Shown piece after piece: positions 11,340-20,799 of a stretch of DNA of 64,000 nucleotides (its first letter is position 1; every line of letters begins with the position of its first letter). Source of the stretch: Morganella morganii (GTDB taxonomy: Bacteria > Pseudomonadota > Gammaproteobacteria > Enterobacterales > Enterobacteriaceae); NCBI RefSeq assembly GCF_003996855.1, contig NZ_NRQY01000001.1, positions 1,097,269 through 1,161,268 of the forward strand, in the 5' to 3' direction. The notes beneath the pieces were generated by a model that made no database searches, was not told the origin of the DNA, and saw only the letters and a program-made list of their open reading frames with translations. Made by a program: the position numbers and the translations under genes.

Positions 11340-12806
11340 GTGATATCAACCCGTTCCCGAGTCATTATCCATCTGAGCAGTTTTCTGATAGTGATTTACA
11401 GCCTGACACTGCTGTTACCGATGCTGGTTGCGCTGATTGCGCGGGAGCAGAGTTTTTTTGCGTTTGCCGGCAGTTTCCTGATTTTCTTTCCCGCAGGATT
11501 AGTTTGCTGGTACCGTAGTAAAACGAGCGGGCTGCAATTACAGACACGGGATGGTTTTTTGGTTATTGCCGTATTCTGGCTGTTATTTTCCATCATCAGC
11601 GCGATGCCGTTCTGGCTGGATGATCACCTGAATATGGCATTTGAAGATGCCTTATTTGAGGGCGTTTCCGGTATTACCACTACCGGGGCTTCGGTCTTCC
11701 ATAATGTGACGGATTTACCCCGCTCCGTTTTATATTACCGTGCCCAGCTCAATTTTATCGGCGGTCTCGGTGTTATTGTTCTGGCGGTGGCGATATTCCC
11801 GCTGCTGGGTATCGGCGGAATGCGCTTATATCAGTCAGAAATGCCAGGCCCGTTTAAAGATGAAAAATTAACCCCACGCCTGGCCAGTTCAGCCCGTAAT
11901 TTGTGGTTTACCTATTTATTACTGGGATTTCTCTGTACGGTTGCGTTTAAACTGGCCGGGATGTCATGGTTTGACGCATTATGTCACGGGCTTTCGACGG
12001 TTTCACTCGGCGGGTTTTCCACTTACAGTGAAAGTATCGGTTATTTTAACAGTTCTGCAATTGAGCTGGTGGCAGGCGCATTTTCATTATTATCCGCCGT
12101 AAACTTTACCCTCTATTTTGTGGCGCTGGCAAAACGCAGCCTGAAACCCTTATTCAGTAATACAGAATTACGTTTCTATTTTGCTGTGGCCGCCTTTATT
12201 ATTGCGCTGGTCTTTTTTGAAGTCTGGCGGGCAAATATGTATTCCTCTGCGGAAGAGTCTTTTGTACATGCCTTTTTTCTGACCAGTTCCATGCTGACGG
12301 ATAACGGACTTGCCACCGGTGATTATGCACAATGGCCGTCTCATATTATTGTACTTTTATTATTTGCCAGCTTTTTCGGCGGTTGTGTCGGTTCCACCTG
12401 CGGCGGAATAAAAACTATCCGGTTTTTAATTCTCTCCAAACAGAGCTGGCGGGAAGTCTATTCTCTTATCCATCCGCGGGCACAAACACTGATAAAAGTC
12501 GGTGATACTGTTGTTCAGTATCGGTTGATTAACTCAGTGCTGAGTTTTTTCTTCCTTTATATTATCAGTACCTGCTTTTTTATCTGGTGCCTTAACCTGA
12601 TGGGGTATGATTTAATGACTTCGTTTGCCAGTGTGGCGGCCTGTATTAATAATATGGGACTTGGATTCGGCTTAACGGCGCCCGGGTTCGGGGAGATCTC
12701 TCCGGCGGCAAAATATCTGCTCTGCTTCGCCATGTTATTAGGCCGTCTGGAGATATATACCCTGCTGGTGCTGTTATCGGTCAGTTTCTGGCGTAACTGG
12801 CCGTAG
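11340..12806 (+). CDS. trkH: Trk system potassium uptake protein TrkH
   Basis: K+-translocating subunit of the Trk uptake system; works at the inner membrane with the NAD-binding regulator TrkA, encoded elsewhere. The 488-residue protein (E. coli 483) has about ten membrane segments and four selectivity-filter loops: ITTTGASVF, STVSLGGFST, SMLTDNGLATG and ACINNMGLGFG; the GGCVGSTCGGIKTIRF segment is typical of TrkH/TrkG. It starts at GTG after GGTGG. Monocistronic here, downstream of the AT-rich patch. Confidence 0.95.
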   Translation: MISTRSRVIIHLSSFLIVIYSLTLLLPMLVALIAREQSFFAFAGSFLIFFPAGLVCWYRSKTSGLQLQTRDGFLVIAVFWLLFSIISAMPFWLDDHLNMAFEDALFEGVSGITTTGASVFHNVTDLPRSVLYYRAQLNFIGGLGVIVLAVAIFPLLGIGGMRLYQSEMPGPFKDEKLTPRLASSARNLWFTYLLLGFLCTVAFKLAGMSWFDALCHGLSTVSLGGFSTYSESIGYFNSSAIELVAGAFSLLSAVNFTLYFVALAKRSLKPLFSNTELRFYFAVAAFIIALVFFEVWRANMYSSAEESFVHAFFLTSSMLTDNGLATGDYAQWPSHIIVLLLFASFFGGCVGSTCGGIKTIRFLILSKQSWREVYSLIHPRAQTLIKVGDTVVQYRLINSVLSFFFLYIISTCFFIWCLNLMGYDLMTSFASVAACINNMGLGFGLTAPGFGEISPAAKYLLCFAMLLGRLEIYTLLVLLSVSFWRNWP

Positions 12807-12838
12807 CCCTGTCACATTCTCAGCGCAAACGCATTGGT

Positions 12839-12892
12839 TTTCCCTGTGTTTTTGATTACCGTGATCGGTAGTCAAAATAAGAAACAGGGAAA
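12839..12892 (+). promoter_or_regulatory. Long hairpin that can mask the yeaK ribosome-binding site
   Basis: The outer stem TTTCCCTGT (12839-12847) pairs perfectly with ACAGGGAAA (12884-12892), and an inner stem pairs 12851-12861 with 12866-12876 (11 bp, one G-U pair). The right arm of the outer stem contains the AGGGA ribosome-binding site of the gene starting at 12898. The fold is seen in the sequence; a regulatory role is inferred. Confidence 0.5.
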
Positions 12893-12897
12893 GCCGT

Positions 12898-13389
12898 ATG
12901 TCTTCATCTGATAGTATCCTTCGTAAAATCACCGTCCTTCTCGATAACCACCACGCCCGTTATGAAATCATGAGCCATGATGCGCTCGGTTTTACCTCTG
13001 ATGAAGTCGCTCAGGTGCGCGGCGTTGAACTGGGGCAGTGCTCCAAAGCCGTGGTACTGAAGGTGAAAGGTAATGGAGTGAAGAAAAATGTGCTGGCGGT
13101 ATTACCCGGAGATGAAAAAATTAACGGCGAAAAACTGGCTGGTTTTTTCGGTGGCAAAAAGATCTCTTTTGCCACCGCTGAACAGGTAAAAGAGCTAACA
13201 GATTGCGTTCCGGGCGCACTCGCACCGTTTACCTTTAATCCGGAGCTGGAGCTGGTGATTGATCCGGTACTGTTTGAACGTTACAGCGATATCGCTTTTA
13301 ATGCCGGCACACTGACAGAAACCATTGTTCTGAATGCGGATGATTACCGGACGATTGTGAAACCACAGGAATTCAGTTTTATTCTGTGA
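12898..13389 (+). CDS. yeaK: YbaK/YeaK-type aminoacyl-tRNA deacylase
   Basis: A 163-residue single-domain member of the INS/YbaK superfamily, which hydrolyses mischarged tRNAs in trans. It resembles E. coli YeaK (167 residues) more than YbaK: shared segments include ELGQCSKAVVLKVKGNGV, the PGALAPFTFNPELELVID stretch and LFERYSDIAFNAGTL. The lysine in CSKAVVLK is the conserved substrate-binding lysine of the family. The ATG follows AGGGAAAGCC. Which tRNA it edits cannot be read from the sequence. Confidence 0.85.
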   Translation: MSSSDSILRKITVLLDNHHARYEIMSHDALGFTSDEVAQVRGVELGQCSKAVVLKVKGNGVKKNVLAVLPGDEKINGEKLAGFFGGKKISFATAEQVKELTDCVPGALAPFTFNPELELVIDPVLFERYSDIAFNAGTLTETIVLNADDYRTIVKPQEFSFIL

Positions 13390-13880
13390 TACGGTTTCGC
13401 TCATGAATAAAAATAGCTTATAAATCAAATAATAAACAAAATAATACCTTATTTTTGTTTTTTATTTCACAAACAACAGGAGGTGTTATTTTTATAACGC
13501 GATAAAAATCACATAAAAATGCAACAGATAATCTCGTTACATAAAAAACAATCGGTTCAGCCCGATTTTATCGAAAGTTATTGATAATTTAACAAATGTC
13601 AATATAAATGATTGTATGGCAGTAAGAATAAAACACATAGATCGTTATTAATAATGGTTTTATTTGTTAATTTAATGTTATTTTGATGTGTAATTAAATT
13701 ACAAAATAGAATAAATTAAACATTATAGATTTGTTTTTGTAACATTTTGATATCAATAATGGGCGCAGATCACATTTTTAAAGTCCACTCCCCCTTTTTA
13801 TTATCCCTGCTCCTATAGTCAGGCTTCTATTTGGTCTCCCTGCAACACTCTCTGTATCCATATAAAAAGGGTTATTACCG
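13390..13880 (+). other. 491-base AT-rich gap upstream of the sugar ABC operon
   Basis: No gene seen. An AT-rich imperfect hairpin at about 13434-13460 may end the yeaK transcript. A half-site GATCACA near 13768-13774 resembles half of a CRP operator, but the other half is missing. The promoter of the downstream operon must lie here; the gap is far more AT-rich than its surroundings. Confidence 0.5.
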
Positions 13881-14855
13881 ATGAAGAAATCATTTTTTAA
13901 AGTCGCTGCACTATCTGTTGCGCTTTTCTCTGCCAGTGTGATGGCAAAAGAATACGAAATCGTCAACGTCGTCAAAGTCTCCGGGATCCCATGGTTTAAC
14001 CAGATGGATAAAGGGGTTCAGCAGGCGGCAAAAGATCTGGGCGTGAATGCGTACCAGGTCGGGCCTTCCACACCGGACCCGGCTCAGCAGGTAAAAATTA
14101 TTGAAGACCTGATTGCCAAAAAAGTCGATGCTATCACCGTTGTACCGAATGACGTGACTGTTCTTGAGCCGGTCTTTAAGAAAGCCCGCGAACAGGGCAT
14201 CGTTGTGCTGACTCACGAAGCGCCGGACGGTCATAACGCTGACTGGGACATCGAAACTATCGATAACGATGCTTATGCCAAAGCGACCATGGATGAACTG
14301 GCGAAAAACATGGGCGGCAAAGGCGGCTATGTGATTTATGTCGGTTCCCTGACGGTGCCTCTGCACAATAACTGGGCGAATCTGGCGGTTGAGTATCAGA
14401 AGAAAACCTATCCGGAAATGTTTGAAGTGACCAGCCGTATGCCGGTTGCCGAAAGCATTGATGCCTCTTTCGCGGCAACCAATGATCTGATGAAAGCCCA
14501 TCCTGAAATGAAAGGGATTGTCTCTTACGGTTCGCTGGGTCTGATTGGTGCCGGTGAGGCCATCAAGAAAAAACGTGCTAAAAACAAAATCAGCACCGCG
14601 GGTATCCTGATGCCGGCCCAGGCTGCACCGTACCTGAAAGGCGGCGAAATTAAGAAAGGTTACCTGTGGAACCCGGCTGATGCGGGTTACGCACTGGTTT
14701 CTGTCTCCAAAGATATGCTGGACGGCAAAAAAGTGACTGACGGTGTGGAAGTCAAAGATCTGGGTAAAGCTGAAATCGATACTCAGAAAAAGGTGATTAA
14801 ATTCAATAAAATACTGGAAGTTGACGGTAATAACGCCACCTCGCTCGGTTTCTGA
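13881..14855 (+). CDS. Sugar ABC transporter periplasmic binding protein (RbsB/LsrB class)
   Basis: Captures a sugar in the periplasm and delivers it to the membrane complex encoded downstream. The 324-residue protein has a signal peptide ending SASVMA and a type I periplasmic binding fold (Peripla_BP_4) with WFNQMDKGVQQAAKDLGV at the N-terminal lobe and DAITVVPNDVTVLEPV in the first Rossmann strand set. Proteins of this group are often labelled autoinducer-2 binding, but no lsrK, lsrF, lsrG or lsrR is present here; the linked pentulose kinase points to a five-carbon sugar. First gene of a five-gene operon. Confidence 0.88.
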   Translation: MKKSFFKVAALSVALFSASVMAKEYEIVNVVKVSGIPWFNQMDKGVQQAAKDLGVNAYQVGPSTPDPAQQVKIIEDLIAKKVDAITVVPNDVTVLEPVFKKAREQGIVVLTHEAPDGHNADWDIETIDNDAYAKATMDELAKNMGGKGGYVIYVGSLTVPLHNNWANLAVEYQKKTYPEMFEVTSRMPVAESIDASFAATNDLMKAHPEMKGIVSYGSLGLIGAGEAIKKKRAKNKISTAGILMPAQAAPYLKGGEIKKGYLWNPADAGYALVSVSKDMLDGKKVTDGVEVKDLGKAEIDTQKKVIKFNKILEVDGNNATSLGF

Positions 14856-14878
14856 TCCTTCTTTATTTTTTGTTAAAA

Positions 14879-14900
14879 AGGGCAGCATGCGTGCTGCCCT
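14879..14900 (+). promoter_or_regulatory. Intercistronic hairpin after the binding-protein gene
   Basis: A perfect 9-bp GC-rich stem (AGGGCAGCA / TGCTGCCCT) with loop TGCG lies between the binding-protein and ATPase genes and has no T run after it. Such hairpins usually protect the upstream mRNA and let the binding protein be made in excess over the membrane components; that role is inferred. Confidence 0.65.
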
Positions 14901-14915
14901 GTTATGGGCTGGTAT

Positions 14916-16409
14916 ATGTCAAAAGACGCACTGATTACCTTAAAACAGGTTTCCAAACACTTCGGCTCCGTCATTGCACTCGATAATATAAATCTGACGT
15001 TTAACCGGGGTGAGGTTCATTGTCTCGCCGGCAAAAATGGCTGCGGCAAAAGTACCTTATTCAAGGTGATCTCCGGTGTTCATCCGCCGGAAAAGGGCGC
15101 AGAAATTATTATTAACGGGCAGAGCTACAGCAGGTTAAACCCGCAGCAATCTATTGAGCAGGGTATTCAGGTGATTTACCAGGATCTCTCGCTCTTTCCT
15201 AACCTGACAGTTGCTGAAAACATTGTGATTCAGGAACATGTCAAGTGGTACAAAGGGCTGGCCAACCGCCGCCGCCAGATGAAACAGGCGCAGGAAATTA
15301 TCAGCCGTATTGGCTTGTCCCTGCCCCTGCATAAACGTGTTGAACAACTTTCCATTGCTGAATGTCAGCTGGTCGCTATCTGCCGTGCGATGGCAAATGA
15401 TGCCCGGCTGGTGATTATGGATGAACCGACAGCCTCACTGACGCGCAGTGAAGTCAATCAGCTGATCCGCGTGGTCGCTGATCTGAAAGCAAACGGCGTA
15501 ACTGTGGTGTTTGTCAGCCATAAGCTGGATGAAGTGATGGAAATTTCCGACCGGATCTCCGTGATCCGTGACGGAAAACTGATCGGAACGTATGACGCGA
15601 ATAAGATGAACAGTGATGAGCTGGCGTATCTTATGACGGGTCAGCGTTTCGAGTTCACACCGCTTTCTGCGTACAACACCGGGGGACTCTTACGTCTCAG
15701 CGCAGAGAAACTGACAAAGCAGCATCAATTTTATGATATTGACCTGAAGCTGCATGCCGGCGAAGTGGTCAGCATTACCGGGCTGCTCGGTTCCGGACGC
15801 ACAGAGTTGTGTCTGTCACTGTTCGGCATGACGAAACCTGACAGCGGCACTCTGCTGATCAACGGTTCACCGGTAACACTGCACTCCAACCGGGATGCGA
15901 TTAATCACGGCATTGGTTATGTGTCGGAAGACCGCATGAGCACGGGACTGGTGATGGCACAGTCCATTCACGACAACACCACCTCCGTGGTACTGCCGCG
16001 TCTGACCCGTAAAGGCGGACTGCTCGATCACTCCCGGGCACATGAACTGGTCAGCAAACTGATTGAGGCACTGCAAATAAAAGTGTCCGATCCCACGCTG
16101 CCGGTTACCAGCCTGTCCGGCGGGAATGCCCAGCGTATTGCGATCGCCAAATGGATAGCGGCGAAACCGGATATTCTGATCCTCGATTCCCCGACGGTCG
16201 GCGTGGATGTCGCCAATAAAGAGAGTATTTATCAGATCATCAGAATGCTGGCCGCCGAAGGCATGGCAATTCTGATGATCAGTGATGAAATTCCTGAAGT
16301 ATTCTATAACAGTCACCGGGTCATTGTGATGAAAGAAGGTCGTTTTACCCATGAATTCAATCCGTTAAAAACAACGGAGCAGGCAATCACGGAGGCGGTT
16401 AATGCTTAA
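14916..16409 (+). CDS. Sugar ABC transporter ATP-binding protein (two NBDs)
   Basis: Energises the importer. This 497-residue protein contains two nucleotide-binding domains, as in RbsA/LsrA/XylG. The first has Walker A GKNGCGKST, an LSIAECQ variant signature and Walker B LVIMDEPTAS; the second has a degenerate Walker A GLLGSGRTE, signature LSGGNAQR and Walker B ILILDSPTVGVD. The ATG giving MSKDALITLKQVS is preferred over one 12 bases upstream, which sits against the preceding hairpin. Overlaps the first permease gene by eight bases. Confidence 0.92.
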   Translation: MSKDALITLKQVSKHFGSVIALDNINLTFNRGEVHCLAGKNGCGKSTLFKVISGVHPPEKGAEIIINGQSYSRLNPQQSIEQGIQVIYQDLSLFPNLTVAENIVIQEHVKWYKGLANRRRQMKQAQEIISRIGLSLPLHKRVEQLSIAECQLVAICRAMANDARLVIMDEPTASLTRSEVNQLIRVVADLKANGVTVVFVSHKLDEVMEISDRISVIRDGKLIGTYDANKMNSDELAYLMTGQRFEFTPLSAYNTGGLLRLSAEKLTKQHQFYDIDLKLHAGEVVSITGLLGSGRTELCLSLFGMTKPDSGTLLINGSPVTLHSNRDAINHGIGYVSEDRMSTGLVMAQSIHDNTTSVVLPRLTRKGGLLDHSRAHELVSKLIEALQIKVSDPTLPVTSLSGGNAQRIAIAKWIAAKPDILILDSPTVGVDVANKESIYQIIRMLAAEGMAILMISDEIPEVFYNSHRVIVMKEGRFTHEFNPLKTTEQAITEAVNA

Positions 16410-17397
16410 GTCATGTCGTCATCTGTTTGCACATCATGAGTTCTGGCTGGCGGTATTAATTGTGCTGCTCAGTGTGTTTCTCAGCATCACCAATGAAGAT
16501 TTTATGACATTGGGCAATGTGTTTGATATGACCACCAGTACCGCAATCCTGGCAATTATGGCCTGTGGTCTGTTTGTGGTGCTGGTCTCCGGCGGGATTG
16601 ATATCTCCTTCCCGGCCACGGCGGCCACCGCGCAATATGTGATGGCAACGTATGTACTGTCACAGGGCGGCAATTTCTTTATCGCCTTTGCTATCGCGGC
16701 GGTTGTTGGTTTACTGCTGGGGCTGATCAACGCCCTGCTGATTTACCGCCTGAAAGTACCGTCTATTATTATCACCATTTCCACCCTGAACATCTTTTTC
16801 GGCCTGCTGATCTATTTCACCAACGGCGAATGGCTGTACGGCTTCCCGGAATGGTTTATGGATGGCGTTGAGGTGATGTCATTTACCGGCAGTGACGGTT
16901 ATGACTACGGCTTGTCCCTGCCGATCCTGACACTGATTGCGGTGATTATTTTCACCGGTTTTCTGATGAGCAAAACCCGTGTCGGCCGTCAGATTTATGC
17001 GGTCGGCGGTAATGCGGATGCCGCGAAGCGCGTCGGTATCAGTATTCTCGGCGTGATGCTGTTTGTTTACGGCTATATGGGCGCCCTGGCGGGGATTGCC
17101 TCTGTGGTACAGACACAAATCACCCAGTCTGTGGCACCTAATGCCCTGATGGGCTTTGAACTGACTGTGCTGGCGGCCGTAGTATTAGGCGGTGTCAGTA
17201 TGACCGGCGGCAAGGGCTCTCTTACCGGGGTTATCCTCGGGGTTGCCCTGCTGGCGATTGTCAAAAACGGCCTGACACTGGCCGGTGTACCGTCTTACTG
17301 GCACACCGTGCTGACCGGGCTTATCATTGTTATCAGTATCAGTTTCACCGCGTATAACGAAAAACGCCGTGCTGCTGCCGGAGGTCATCTGTCATGA
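16402..17397 (+). CDS. Sugar ABC transporter permease, first subunit
   Basis: A 331-residue inner-membrane protein of the BPD_transp_2 family (RbsC/LsrC type) with about ten hydrophobic segments and the cytoplasmic coupling region VGRQIYAVGGNADAAKRVGI (about residues 195-214). The VVLVSGGIDISFPATA segment is the family-typical SGGIDLSVG-like motif. Overlaps the ATPase gene upstream and the second permease by four bases downstream, so the pair is likely made in equal amounts as a heterodimer. Confidence 0.9.
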   Translation: MLKSCRHLFAHHEFWLAVLIVLLSVFLSITNEDFMTLGNVFDMTTSTAILAIMACGLFVVLVSGGIDISFPATAATAQYVMATYVLSQGGNFFIAFAIAAVVGLLLGLINALLIYRLKVPSIIITISTLNIFFGLLIYFTNGEWLYGFPEWFMDGVEVMSFTGSDGYDYGLSLPILTLIAVIIFTGFLMSKTRVGRQIYAVGGNADAAKRVGISILGVMLFVYGYMGALAGIASVVQTQITQSVAPNALMGFELTVLAAVVLGGVSMTGGKGSLTGVILGVALLAIVKNGLTLAGVPSYWHTVLTGLIIVISISFTAYNEKRRAAAGGHLS

Positions 17398-18344
17398 TGT
17401 CAATGCTGAATCTGCGGAGTGACCGCAACATTATTTACCTGCTGGTGATCATGGCCGCAATCCTGCTGTTGCAGGGGATGTTTAATGCAGGCGCGTTTTT
17501 CTCTGTCTCCAACTTCCAGTCAATGACTTCCCAGATGCCGCTGCTCGGCATGCTGGCACTGGCTATGTCTGTCTGTATGCTGACCGGCGGGATCAACCTG
17601 TCCATTATCGCCACAACGAATGCCTGCGGACTGGTGATGGCGAGTGTGATGGCGATGAGTCCGGGTGGTGGTGCCATGCTGCTGCCTGCCCTGCTGGCCG
17701 GTCTGGTCACGGCTGTGATTATCGGGCTGATTAACGGTTTTCTGATTGCATTTGTCGGTGTGTCTCCGATCCTCGCCACGCTCGGGATGATGACCTTAAT
17801 CAATGGCCTGAATGTGCTGATTTCCGGCGGTACGGTGATCTCCGGCTTCCCGCCGTCATTACTGTGGCTGGGTAACGGTACTCTGCTCGGTATTCCGATG
17901 CCGCTGATCCTGTTCCTGCTGTTTGCCTTCCTGCTGTGGGGACTGCTGGAGTATACGCCGCTCGGCCGTACGGTTTATCTGATGGGTTCCAATGAGAAAG
18001 CAACGCGCTTTTCCGGCCTGAACACACAGAAAGCGACGATGGCCGTGTATGTGATTTCATCTGTTCTGTGCTGGGTGGCCGCGATTATTATGATGGCCAA
18101 GTTTAACTCCGCCAAAGCGGGATACGGGGAATCTTATCTGCTGATCGCCATTCTGGCTTCCGTGCTCGGCGGTGTGAACCCGGACGGTGGTTTCGGGCGC
18201 ATTATCGGTATTGTGCTTGCTCTGTTTGTCTTACAGATGCTGGAAAGCCGCCTGAACCTGCTGGGTGTCAGCAGTTACCTCATCATGGCGCTGTGGGGCG
18301 GTATTCTTATCTTATTTATTGCATTGCAGAAAGCCCGGTCATAA
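17394..18344 (+). CDS. Sugar ABC transporter permease, second subunit
   Basis: A 316-residue BPD_transp_2 permease, partner of the preceding gene, with about nine hydrophobic segments. The family motif appears as [14 protein letters not shown] and the coupling loop as [21 protein letters not shown] (about residues 191-211). The stop lies 12 bases before the kinase start, preserving operon structure. As in Lsr and similar systems, two different permeases are encoded instead of the homodimer of Rbs. Confidence 0.9.
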   Translation: MMSMLNLRSDRNIIYLLVIMAAILLLQGMFNAGAFFSVSNFQSMTSQMPLLGMLALAMSVCMLTGGINLSIIATTNACGLVMASVMAMSPGGGAMLLPALLAGLVTAVIIGLINGFLIAFVGVSPILATLGMMTLINGLNVLISGGTVISGFPPSLLWLGNGTLLGIPMPLILFLLFAFLLWGLLEYTPLGRTVYLMGSNEKATRFSGLNTQKATMAVYVISSVLCWVAAIIMMAKFNSAKAGYGESYLLIAILASVLGGVNPDGGFGRIIGIVLALFVLQMLESRLNLLGVSSYLIMALWGGILILFIALQKARS

Positions 18345-18355
18345 GGGAGCGGATT

Positions 18356-19990
18356 ATGAGTGTCTATTTTATTGGTGTGGATGTCGGGAGCGGCAGCGCC
18401 CGGGCCGGGGTTTTTGATGCAGCCGGACGCAAAAAAGGCGAAGCGAAGCGGGATATCCGTCAGTTTAAACCGCAGGCGGATTATGTGGAGCAATCCTCCG
18501 ATGATATCTGGCGCAGTGTATGTCTCGCGGTAAAAGATGCCGTGGCACAAGCGCATATCGATCCGATTCAGGTCAAAGGCCTTGGTTTTGACGCCACCTG
18601 CTCCCTGGTGGTACTGGATAAACAGGGTCAGCCGCTGACCGTCAGCCCGACCGGACGCAGCGAGCAGAACATTATTATGTGGATGGATCACCGGGCTATC
18701 AGTCAGGCGCAGCGGATCAATGATACCAAACACCCGGTGCTGGCGTATGTCGGTAACCGTATCTCGCCGGAGATGGAAACACCGAAACTGTTATGGCTCA
18801 AGCAGAACATGCCGACCACCTGGACGAAAGCGGGCTATTTCTTTGATCTGCCTGATTTTCTGACCTGGAAAGCGACCTATACCAACAGCCGGTCGCTCTG
18901 CTCCACTGTGTGCAAATGGACTTACCTCGGCCATGAAGATCGCTGGGATACCCACTTCTTCCGCCAGATTGGTCTGGACGATTTGCTGGAAAACGATGCG
19001 CAGATTATCGGCCGCGAAATCCGCCCGATGGGTGAACCGGTCGGTAACGGCCTGACACCAAACGCCGCGGCGGATTTGGGGCTGATCCCGGGAACGCCGG
19101 TTGCCACCTCAATTATTGATGCACATGCCGGCGGGATTGGTGTGCTGGGTGCTGCCGATGCCACCGGCGCACAACCGGATTTCAACACCCGGCTGGCGCT
19201 GATCGGCGGTACCTCGTCCTGCCATATGGCGGTATCCAAAAATGCCCGCTTTATCGACGGTATCTGGGGGGCTTATTACAGTGCCATGATTCCGGGCTAC
19301 TGGCTGAATGAAGGCGGACAGTCCGCAACCGGTGCCCTGATCGACCATATGATCACGTCACACCCGCAATACAGTGACGCGAAAAAACTGGCGGAACAGA
19401 ACCAGCAGACGGTGTATCAGCTCCTCAATGACCGCCTGCTGTCACTGGCGGGTTCAAAAGAGGATATTGCTCTGCTGACACGGCATATCCATGTGCTGCC
19501 GTATTTCCACGGCAACCGCTCGCCGCGTGCAAACCCGAGCCTGCGCGGTGTGGTGACCGGTCTGCGTATGACCCAGACCCTCGATGATCTCGCACTGATT
19601 TATCTGGCAACCATCCAGGCAATTGCGCTGGGCACCCGTCATATCATTGAAGAGATGAATAAAGCCGGATATGCCATTGATACCATCATGGGCTGCGGCG
19701 GCGGCACCAAGAACCCGATCTTTATCCAGGAACACGCCAACGCTACCGGCTGCGCGATGCTGCTGCCGGAAGAGAGTGAAGCCGTTCTGCTCGGCTCAGC
19801 CATGCTAGGCTCGGTGGCTGCGGGCTTCTATGCCTCGATTCCGGAAGCGATGCAGGCCATGAGCCGGATCAGCAAAACGGTGACACCGCAGACAGAGAGT
19901 ATCAAACAGTTTTATGATGCCAAATACCGCGTATTCCATCAGTTATATCATGATGACCAGCGTTACCGGCAACTGATGTCTGAAGTATAA
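18356..19990 (+). CDS. FGGY-family pentulose kinase (D-ribulokinase type)
   Basis: ATP-dependent carbohydrate kinase of 544 residues. The frame is open 21 codons further into the permease gene, but the ATG after AAGGGAGCGG is clearly the start, giving [23 protein letters not shown] phosphate motif is at residues 6-16, the substrate aspartate lies in [14 protein letters not shown], and FGGY_C carries [10 protein letters not shown] and the ATP motif [10 protein letters not shown]. Length and sequence match the 5C_CHO_kinase group (bacterial and human FGGY), whose characterised members phosphorylate D-ribulose. It would trap the imported sugar as a 5-phosphate. No isomerase, epimerase or dehydrogenase gene is beside it, so the transported compound is probably already a ketopentose. 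Confidence 0.88.
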   Translation: MSVYFIGVDVGSGSARAGVFDAAGRKKGEAKRDIRQFKPQADYVEQSSDDIWRSVCLAVKDAVAQAHIDPIQVKGLGFDATCSLVVLDKQGQPLTVSPTGRSEQNIIMWMDHRAISQAQRINDTKHPVLAYVGNRISPEMETPKLLWLKQNMPTTWTKAGYFFDLPDFLTWKATYTNSRSLCSTVCKWTYLGHEDRWDTHFFRQIGLDDLLENDAQIIGREIRPMGEPVGNGLTPNAAADLGLIPGTPVATSIIDAHAGGIGVLGAADATGAQPDFNTRLALIGGTSSCHMAVSKNARFIDGIWGAYYSAMIPGYWLNEGGQSATGALIDHMITSHPQYSDAKKLAEQNQQTVYQLLNDRLLSLAGSKEDIALLTRHIHVLPYFHGNRSPRANPSLRGVVTGLRMTQTLDDLALIYLATIQAIALGTRHIIEEMNKAGYAIDTIMGCGGGTKNPIFIQEHANATGCAMLLPEESEAVLLGSAMLGSVAAGFYASIPEAMQAMSRISKTVTPQTESIKQFYDAKYRVFHQLYHDDQRYRQLMSEV

Positions 19991-20009
19991 TATTCTGGTT
20001 ATATCTGTG

Positions 20010-20037
20010 AAGGCGCATTTTTTAATGCGCCTTTTTC
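20010..20037 (+). terminator. Intrinsic terminator of the sugar ABC-kinase operon
   Basis: Stem AAGGCGCAT / ATGCGCCTT with a six-base loop, continuing into TTTTTCTTT, 20 bases after the kinase stop. Confidence 0.88.
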
Positions 20038-20141
20038 TTTGCCTCTGATTTGACTCTCATCACAAAATCGCCGCGCAATTCTGTTGCTCACAACCCGTCA
20101 GAGTGCACAATTCTGTTGCGTTTCGTGATAACACTCACAGT

Positions 20142-20606
20142 TTACAGGGGTAATGCATGAGTCACCTTCAGGGTTTCCATCGGCACCTCCGTCTTAACAC
20201 TTTGAATACTTGGAATTTGTGTCAGATGATCGGCGTGAAAACGCCGGTATGAGGTCAGGTCTTTGGTCACAATGCGGATCATAGCGTCGCATTCTCCTGC
20301 CATCAGATGACACTCCACTATCTCCGGCATTTCATTAATGGCGGCGACAAAATCATTGATCGTCTGAGCGTCCTGCCCCTTAAACCAGATACGGGCATAG
20401 AGCATCAGCCCCGCGCCTATCTTGCTGCCGTCCAGAATCGCCGCATAGCGCCTGATGACGCCGACTTCCTCCAGACGCCGCACCCGTCTCAGGCAGGGGG
20501 ACGGCGAGAGCCCCACCTCGCGTGCCAGCTCCACATTCTGCATTCTGCCGTTACGTTGCAGCTGATCCAGAATCCACCGATCCATCTTATCCAGTTCAAT
20601 TGACAT
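20142..20606 (-). CDS. Lrp/AsnC family transcriptional regulator
   Basis: A 154-residue leucine-responsive-type regulator. The N-terminal winged helix-turn-helix (DKMDRWILDQLQRNGRM, then ELAREVGLSPSPCLRRVRRLEEVGVIRRY) binds DNA; the C-terminal RAM domain, about residues 65-150, should bind an amino acid and form oligomers. It is divergent from a LysE-type exporter over 193 AT-rich bases, a layout in which the regulator usually senses the exported amino acid and controls the exporter. It is not the global Lrp, which is more conserved; its ligand is unknown. Confidence 0.9.
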   Translation of the reverse strand: MSIELDKMDRWILDQLQRNGRMQNVELAREVGLSPSPCLRRVRRLEEVGVIRRYAAILDGSKIGAGLMLYARIWFKGQDAQTINDFVAAINEMPEIVECHLMAGECDAMIRIVTKDLTSYRRFHADHLTQIPSIQSVKTEVPMETLKVTHALPL

Positions 20607-20799
20607 TTAAATCACCACCTGACAGTTTCCGAGCAATAATATTGCTAAGAATAGTTTTTTAAGGTCAATTTAACAACCTAATTTCCCGCAAAGCTCCGTA
20701 TAATTCATATAACAAATCAGGACGTCACAAAATTGAATTAAATTCTTAATATTCAACAAATTGTGAATCATTAATATATTTTTTAACTTGGGGTGTCGT

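Noticed and set aside
13881..18344. Annotating the ABC transporter as an autoinducer-2 (Lsr) importer
   Set aside because: The kinase next to it is a pentulose kinase, not LsrK, and lsrR, lsrF and lsrG are absent. Binding-protein similarity alone does not fix the ligand.
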